DNA from: Devosia sp.
Lineage (GTDB): Bacteria; Pseudomonadota; Alphaproteobacteria; Rhizobiales; Devosiaceae
Assembly (NCBI GenBank): GCA_026126125.1
Contig: JAHCJW010000002.1
Span: 1 to 64,000 of the forward strand
Reading direction: 5' to 3'
DNA length: 64,000 bases
Part shown: positions 59,583 through 64,000 of the stretch, piece by piece
Layout of the letters: every line of letters begins with the position of its first letter
Position numbering within the stretch: position 1 is the stretch's first letter
The notes under the pieces: model-generated
The model's database searches: none
The model's input: only the letters and a program-made list of their open reading frames with translations
What the model was told of the DNA's origin: nothing
Translations under genes and position numbers: made by a program

Positions 59583-61094
59583 TTATTCGGAATAGAGCCT
59601 GGAAAACCGGTCTCGCAGCAGGTTTTTCTGAACCTTGCCCATAGTGTTGCGCGGCAGGTCGTCCACGAAGACCACCTGCTTGGGCAATTTATAACGGGCA
59701 AGACGTTCCTGCAGCAGCGAGAGAATGGCGGCAGCGTCCTGTGGCGCGTTCTTTTCGCACACCACAACGGCAGTCACGGCCTCGCCGAAGTCACGATGCG
59801 GCAAGCCGATAACGGCGGATTCCACCACACCCTCGAGGACGTCGATTTCTGCCTCGACTTCCTTGGGATAGACATTGAAGCCACCCGAGATGATCAAGTC
59901 CTTGCCGCGCCCGACGATCCGCACATAGCCGCGCTCGTCGATGCACCCCAGATCGCCAGTGATGAAGAAGCCATTCAAGCGCAGTTCCTCGGCTGTCTTT
60001 TCCGGCATGCGCCAATAGCCCGTGAACACGTTAGGACCGCGCACTTCGATCATGCCGATTTCGCCCGCCGCCATTTCATTGCCGTCAGCGTCGGCAATCC
60101 GTAATTCGACACCGGGCAAGGGCATGCCCACCGTGCCGGCAATACGCTCCCCATCATAAGGATTGGACGCATTCATGTTGGTTTCGGTCATGCCATAACG
60201 TTCGAGGATCGCATGGCCGGTGCGCTCCTGCCAACGACGGTGCGTTTCCTCAAGCAGGGGTGCCGAGCCCGAAACGAAAAGCCGCATCGAGGCGGTGGCC
60301 TGCCGCGTCAGACCCGGCTCATCGAGCAGACGCACATAGAAGGTTGGCACACCCATCAGGACCGTGGCGCGCGCCATCAAGCCAAGGATGCGCGCCGGAT
60401 CGAATTTGGCGAGCAGGATCATCGAGGCGCCGGACAATAACGTCACATTGGTGGCGACGAACAGGCCATGCGTGTGGAAAATCGGCAGCGCGTGAATAAG
60501 GATATCGGCAGAACTGTAATGCCAGGCGTGACGGAGCGTCAGTGCGTTGGACACCAGATTGCCATGCGTCAGCATCGCCCCTTTCGATCGACCTGTCGTG
60601 CCGGATGTGTAGAGCAAGGCGGCCAAATCATCGCGCTCGCGCGGTATCGTGGCAAAGTTCGCCTCGCTTTCCCGCGCAGCATCGGCAAGCGTGCCGCCAT
60701 TGCTGGCGTCGAGGGTCACCACACGAGCGCCGCTCGCCTTGGCCACCGGCTGCAGCAGATCGAGCCTTGCCGGATCGCAGACGAAAATGGCTGGCTCCGC
60801 ATCGCCCAGAAAATATTCCAGCTCGCGCGGCGTATAGGCGGTATTGAGCGGCAGGAACACCCCGCCCGCCCGCACCGTCGCGAGATAGAGAATGACGCTG
60901 TCGGTGGACTTTTCCACCTGCGCGGCGAGCCGGTCCCCCGGCTTGAGACCAAGCCTGACCAAAGCATTGGCCATTTTGCCGCTCAACGCCACGACATCGC
61001 CATAGGAGAGCCGAGCCCCGCCATCGGTTTCGATGGCAAGTGCGTTCGGGACAGAAATCGAGCTGGAAATGACGTCGAAGATATTGTTGCTCAT
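59583..61094 (-). CDS. matB: Malonyl-CoA synthetase
   Basis: 503 residues, AMP-forming. P-loop LYTSGTTGRSKGAMLTHGNL, adenine motif LERYGMTETNMN, GRGKDLIISGGFNVYPKEVE, catalytic Lys in NTMGKVQKNLLR. YGMTETNMN and position directly after malonyl-CoA decarboxylase identify it as MatB, which makes malonyl-CoA from malonate, ATP and CoA. It starts 21 nt after the matA stop codon. It could accept methylmalonate too. Confidence 0.93.
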   Translation of the reverse strand: MSNNIFDVISSSISVPNALAIETDGGARLSYGDVVALSGKMANALVRLGLKPGDRLAAQVEKSTDSVILYLATVRAGGVFLPLNTAYTPRELEYFLGDAEPAIFVCDPARLDLLQPVAKASGARVVTLDASNGGTLADAARESEANFATIPRERDDLAALLYTSGTTGRSKGAMLTHGNLVSNALTLRHAWHYSSADILIHALPIFHTHGLFVATNVTLLSGASMILLAKFDPARILGLMARATVLMGVPTFYVRLLDEPGLTRQATASMRLFVSGSAPLLEETHRRWQERTGHAILERYGMTETNMNASNPYDGERIAGTVGMPLPGVELRIADADGNEMAAGEIGMIEVRGPNVFTGYWRMPEKTAEELRLNGFFITGDLGCIDERGYVRIVGRGKDLIISGGFNVYPKEVEAEIDVLEGVVESAVIGLPHRDFGEAVTAVVVCEKNAPQDAAAILSLLQERLARYKLPKQVVFVDDLPRNTMGKVQKNLLRDRFSRLYSE

Positions 61095-61115
61095 GGCGTC
61101 TTTCTTGGGTTCAAT

Positions 61116-62453
61116 TCAGGTGTTGGAGGACAGGCGCCGCAGGGCGTCGGGCGAGGCGATGGCGCCACGTTCAGCAAAGGCTTCGTGATTGCGTTCAATT
61201 TCGTCGAGCGCGTAGAGATAATTGACCATAAGCCCGTATGACTGACGCAACCCACTGTCCGACACGTCGCCCATGGGGTTGAGCCGTTCCAGCCGCGCAC
61301 CATTGCCCAGATGAAAGCGCGCCACCGGATCGATCGGTCGGCCGGCTTTGTCCTTGGCCTCAAGAAAATATTGCGCGGCAATGGGAAGCAGCACTTCGTT
61401 GACGGTGTTGGACGATGTCACGTCATTGTGCCAGCCGGGCTGGTCCACCAGCGCCAGAGCGCTCTGCTGTTCGCGGCTCAAATGCCCGGCAGCCTTGTGC
61501 TGGGCCAGCCATTTGCTGAAGCCGGGAACCGGCGACAATGTCACAAAGGTCTGGATGCCCGGCAGTTCTGCCTTGAGCAGTTCCACCACCTGCTTGATGA
61601 GGAAATTGCCGAAGGACACTCCGGCCAGCCCGCGCTGGGTATTGGATATGGAATAGAAGACAGCGGTATTGGCATCTTCGGCTGCAATCGGCTTGCGCTC
61701 GAGATCGAGCAGCGGCGCGATGGCGTCCGGAATGGTCCTGGTCAGCCCCACCTCAACAAAAATCAGCGGTTCATCCACCAGTTGCGGGTGGAAGAAGGCG
61801 TAACAGCGCCTGTCGGTCGGCTCAAGGCGGTTGCGCAGATCATCCCAGTTGCGGATCTGATGCACAGCCTCATAGCGGATCACCTTTTCCAAGATGCTGG
61901 CCGGGGTGTTCCAGTCGATCTGCCGCAGGCTCAGGAAGCCGCGATTGAACCATGACGAAAGAAGATGCTGGAAATCGGCATTAACCGCATTGAGATCCGG
62001 GTTTTCGCGCATGGCTGCGAGCAGGTCCTCACGCATTTTGACCAATGCGCGCGTGCCGCCGGGCGACATATTGATACGCCGGAACAACTCCTGGCGCCGC
62101 GGCTCGCTGGCTTTGTGCAAAGCCTCGACGCTACCCGGCTTTCCCTGCTTCCAGGCCAGAAAAGCCGCCTCGACCTCTGCCGGCTCGGGGCCGAAGCGCT
62201 CGGCCAGAACCTTGAGGAACGCGATCCGCTCCTCGGGCGAGGCAATGGCGTAAGCTTCAACCAACGACCGGGCCAACACCACGCCGGAGGCCTCGCCACG
62301 CCGCGATAAAATGAGCTCCCCGAGTTGGGAAAGGTCAGGCGCGGTGACCGGTCCGGCCGATGGGCGCCAGCCCACCAAAGCACGCCCCCGCTCCGTCATG
62401 GCATCGATCAGCTCCAGCAGGAACGCCGGAGGCTCCGCACCGAATACCCGCAT
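61116..62453 (-). CDS. matA: Malonyl-CoA decarboxylase
   Basis: 445 residues. The catalytic Ser in TLSPVPGFSKWL and the His in ARFHLGNGARLERLNPMGD are both present, with an N-terminal helical bundle. It converts malonyl-CoA to acetyl-CoA and CO2, so matA and matB together use malonate as a carbon source. The malonate carrier gene matC is not in the window. It is divergent from the GntR regulator. Confidence 0.95.
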   Translation of the reverse strand: MRVFGAEPPAFLLELIDAMTERGRALVGWRPSAGPVTAPDLSQLGELILSRRGEASGVVLARSLVEAYAIASPEERIAFLKVLAERFGPEPAEVEAAFLAWKQGKPGSVEALHKASEPRRQELFRRINMSPGGTRALVKMREDLLAAMRENPDLNAVNADFQHLLSSWFNRGFLSLRQIDWNTPASILEKVIRYEAVHQIRNWDDLRNRLEPTDRRCYAFFHPQLVDEPLIFVEVGLTRTIPDAIAPLLDLERKPIAAEDANTAVFYSISNTQRGLAGVSFGNFLIKQVVELLKAELPGIQTFVTLSPVPGFSKWLAQHKAAGHLSREQQSALALVDQPGWHNDVTSSNTVNEVLLPIAAQYFLEAKDKAGRPIDPVARFHLGNGARLERLNPMGDVSDSGLRQSYGLMVNYLYALDEIERNHEAFAERGAIASPDALRRLSSNT

Positions 62454-62480
62454 ATACCCCTCCCCGCCAATGAGTGACCG

Positions 62481-62513
62481 TTGTACTAAACAAGAGTTAT
62501 GATATATTTATCA
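62481..62513. promoter_or_regulatory. Candidate operators of the malonate regulator
   Basis: Two inverted repeats lie between matA and the GntR gene: TTGT-ACTAA-ACAA (62481-62493) and TGATA-TATT-TATCA (62500-62513). The TTGT..ACAA type recalls the TCTTGTATACAAGA operator of MatR in rhizobia, as I remember it. Confidence 0.5.
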
Positions 62514-62567
62514 AGAGCAATCTTTCATATTTCTGACGAGGTTGGTATCATCGGCCACCAAGGGGAT

Positions 62568-63257
62568 TTGAAACCATTGTCCAATACGGCCCGGATCAGG
62601 CAGGCGTTGGAAAACGCCATACTCAATGGCGACCATCCGCTCGGCTCCCAACTCGATCCCGATCAGTTGGCGCGACAATTCGATTGTTCCCGCACGCCCA
62701 TTCGCGATGCTCTCCAACAGCTTGAAGCCTCTGGCCTCGTCCGCGTGCTGCCAAAGCGGGGCACCTTCGTCACCCAATGGACATTCGAACAGCTGACCGA
62801 GCGGTTTGAGGTGATGGCCGAAATCGAGGCAACCTGCGCGCGCCTTGCCGCACGCCGCATTTCCGAGGCCGAGCTGATCGACCTGACCAATGCGCAGCAG
62901 GCGTGCCGGGAGGCTGCGGAGGCGGATGATCCCGAGACCTATTATGCCGTCAACACCGACTTCCACCACTGCCTCTACCGCGCGACGCACAACAGCTTCC
63001 TCATCGCCGAAGCGTCGCGGCTGAACACGATGCTGCAACCCTATCGGCGCCTGCAATTGCGCACCCGAAGGCGGCTCATCACGTCATTAACAGAACACCA
63101 GGCCATCCTCGATGCGATCAGCGCTGAAGACGAAATCTCCGCCGCTCATGCCACCCATGCCCATATCATCGTGCAAGGCGATCGCTTCCACGACCTCGTC
63201 GCAGCCATGGCTGCCCAGACCGCCCCGAAGAGGACGGAGCGCACCAACCCCCGATGA
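62568..63257 (+). CDS. GntR-family regulator, FCD subfamily (MatR-like)
   Basis: 229 residues. N-terminal winged helix LDPDQLARQFDCSRTPIRDAL; FCD domain with metal residues in TDFHHCLYRATHN, EHQAIL and HAHIIV. Divergent placement from matA makes it the likely malonate-responsive repressor. Start uncertain: TTG 62568 (after AAGGGG) is chosen because an ATG at 62499 would place coding sequence over the palindrome; TTG 62577 is possible. Confidence 0.87.
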   Translation: MKPLSNTARIRQALENAILNGDHPLGSQLDPDQLARQFDCSRTPIRDALQQLEASGLVRVLPKRGTFVTQWTFEQLTERFEVMAEIEATCARLAARRISEAELIDLTNAQQACREAAEADDPETYYAVNTDFHHCLYRATHNSFLIAEASRLNTMLQPYRRLQLRTRRRLITSLTEHQAILDAISAEDEISAAHATHAHIIVQGDRFHDLVAAMAAQTAPKRTERTNPR

Positions 63258-63265
63258 GCTCTGGA

Positions 63266-63366
63266 GCGGCGTGCGTTCTGTCGAACGCAAATTGCCGCCC
63301 TTCATCCCTTGTTTGCGCATCGGATGAGCGGAAAACCGTGTGTACACTTTTCGGTCCGAGGCCCTT
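63266..63366. repeat. Palindromic repeat, family 2
   Basis: It matches 22036-22132: GCGGCGTGCGTTCTGTCGAA start, ATCCCTTGTTTGCGCATCGGAT, ACACTTTTCGGTCCGAG end. It lies between two convergent genes and its last bases supply part of the stop codon of the DUF3592-like gene. Confidence 0.85.
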
Positions 63367-63865
63367 AGCGACTGCTATTGTCCGGATTTCCGTCCGCCTT
63401 GTGGCTTTTTTGGTTACCGATGCGGTCAGTCCGGGCCAACACCCCGCCGGCAGCGAGAATGATCATGGCAAACAGGCTCACCCACACGGCGCCCATCAGC
63501 TTGAACCAGTCCGTTTTGTCCGCATAGAGCGCATCATTGACGCGCCTGACCGTAACGGTTTCCCCGACGGTGTAGCCCCGAATGGCAGCCTCGGCGCTAC
63601 CTTGCCGATTGTCATGGAAGGAGCCGGTCAATCCGCGAAGGTCCACGACTTCGGCCCCGTAACGCACAGTGATACGCGGAACATAGCGCATCACGCCATT
63701 TTTCCTGCCGAACACGACCTCCGCCGAGACGACGCGGACCGTTGCTTTCGGAGCCAGGAAAGTGACGGGCGCCGGATCGCCATTCGTCCAGCCGGCGAAC
63801 GCGAATTGCGCGAAGACCAGGCCGAGGCAGATCAGAAAAGCGCCAAGCCATCGCGCCGCGTTCAT
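63365..63865 (-). CDS. DUF3592-like membrane protein
   Basis: 166 residues. An N-terminal hydrophobic helix (about 8-25), an extracytoplasmic beta-rich domain with RYVPRITVRYGAE and GYTVGETVTVRR, and a C-terminal membrane helix (about 123-143) match the DUF3592 layout. The function of the family is unknown. The last residues are charged and are partly encoded next to a repeat. Confidence 0.75.
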   Translation of the reverse strand: MNAARWLGAFLICLGLVFAQFAFAGWTNGDPAPVTFLAPKATVRVVSAEVVFGRKNGVMRYVPRITVRYGAEVVDLRGLTGSFHDNRQGSAEAAIRGYTVGETVTVRRVNDALYADKTDWFKLMGAVWVSLFAMIILAAGGVLARTDRIGNQKSHKADGNPDNSSR

Positions 63866-63880
63866 CTCGACGGTTTCCCT

Positions 63881-64000
63881 TCATCGCCGGAAGAAGTTCC
63901 TGACCACCCAGGCCACCATTCTTGGCGACCTCAGATCGAGCAGGGTCTTCAATCCCGCCAGCAGCACGAGACCGAGCATGCCACTGCCAGTCAGCATGAC
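63881..64000 (-). CDS. C-terminal end of a membrane protein, cut by the window edge
   Basis: The last 39 codons of a minus-strand frame that continues beyond the window. They contain a hydrophobic helix (MLGLVLLAGLKTLLD) followed by a basic tail (RNFFRR). It ends 15 nt before the DUF3592-like gene, suggesting co-transcription. No family can be named from so little. Confidence 0.5.
   Translation of the reverse strand, partial: VMLTGSGMLGLVLLAGLKTLLDLRSPRMVAWVVRNFFRR

Overview
The window is GC-rich DNA, probably from an alphaproteobacterium of the order Hyphomicrobiales (Devosia-like soil or plant-associated bacteria). This is inferred from the type II-C-style Cas1/Cas2, the globin-coupled chemoreceptor, several ABC uptake systems with ROK or GntR regulators, a matAB operon, and two families of short palindromic repeats typical of this group. 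No rRNA, tRNA or prophage was seen. The only mobile element is one IS630-family copy.

Layout. 1-1.5 kb: cas1 and cas2 at the left edge, with a solitary 36-nt element resembling a II-C CRISPR repeat or tracrRNA anti-repeat. 1.6-4.1 kb: a cytoplasmic GH3 glycosidase with an inserted PA14 domain. 4.2-8.4 kb: two paralogous LuxR-type regulators flanking a globin-sensor methyl-accepting protein and a small unknown protein; there is no luxI. 8.4-12.1 kb: a tightly overlapping signalling operon (receiver-HD-GYP, a cysteine-free periplasmic SUOX-fold protein, a hybrid histidine kinase). 12.4-14.4 kb: a second chemoreceptor. 14.6-16.6 kb: a ROK regulator and a DJ-1/PfpI protein. 16.9-21.8 kb: an AfuABC/FbpABC-type ABC importer with a fused permease, divergent from a HAD phosphatase.

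22.2-38.1 kb is the most interesting part. Two large PIG-L-family deacetylases (one probably Tat-exported), a SolA-type amine oxidase and an EamA transporter sit next to a divergent operon. That operon encodes a sugar ABC importer, an aspartase/fumarase-superfamily lyase (argininosuccinate or EDDS lyase type), a PfkB kinase and a NagB-type glucosamine-6-phosphate deaminase. A ROK repressor gene lies between the two arms, and two perfect tandem operator palindromes occupy the shared promoter region. I infer uptake and breakdown of an amino-sugar conjugate, perhaps an N-substituted aspartate/amino-sugar adduct: deacetylation, lyase release of fumarate, phosphorylation, deamination to fructose-6-phosphate.

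38.3-39.4 kb is a complete IS630-family element. 39.4-52.0 kb is one long minus-strand operon: GntR regulator, rhodanese, dipeptide-type ABC importer, alpha/beta hydrolase, acyl-CoA synthetase, CocE-type hydrolase and AbgB-like amidohydrolase. 52.1-57.2 kb is a fatty-acid-oxidation-like operon (SDR, acyl-CoA dehydrogenase, APH-like kinase, thiolase, a remnant of a FadB-like gene, TetR), with matching TetR-type palindromes at both ends. 57.4-63.3 kb holds malonate genes matA and matB, a C-S-lyase-type aminotransferase, an MBL hydrolase and a divergent GntR regulator. The right edge has a DUF3592-like membrane protein and a cut-off membrane protein.
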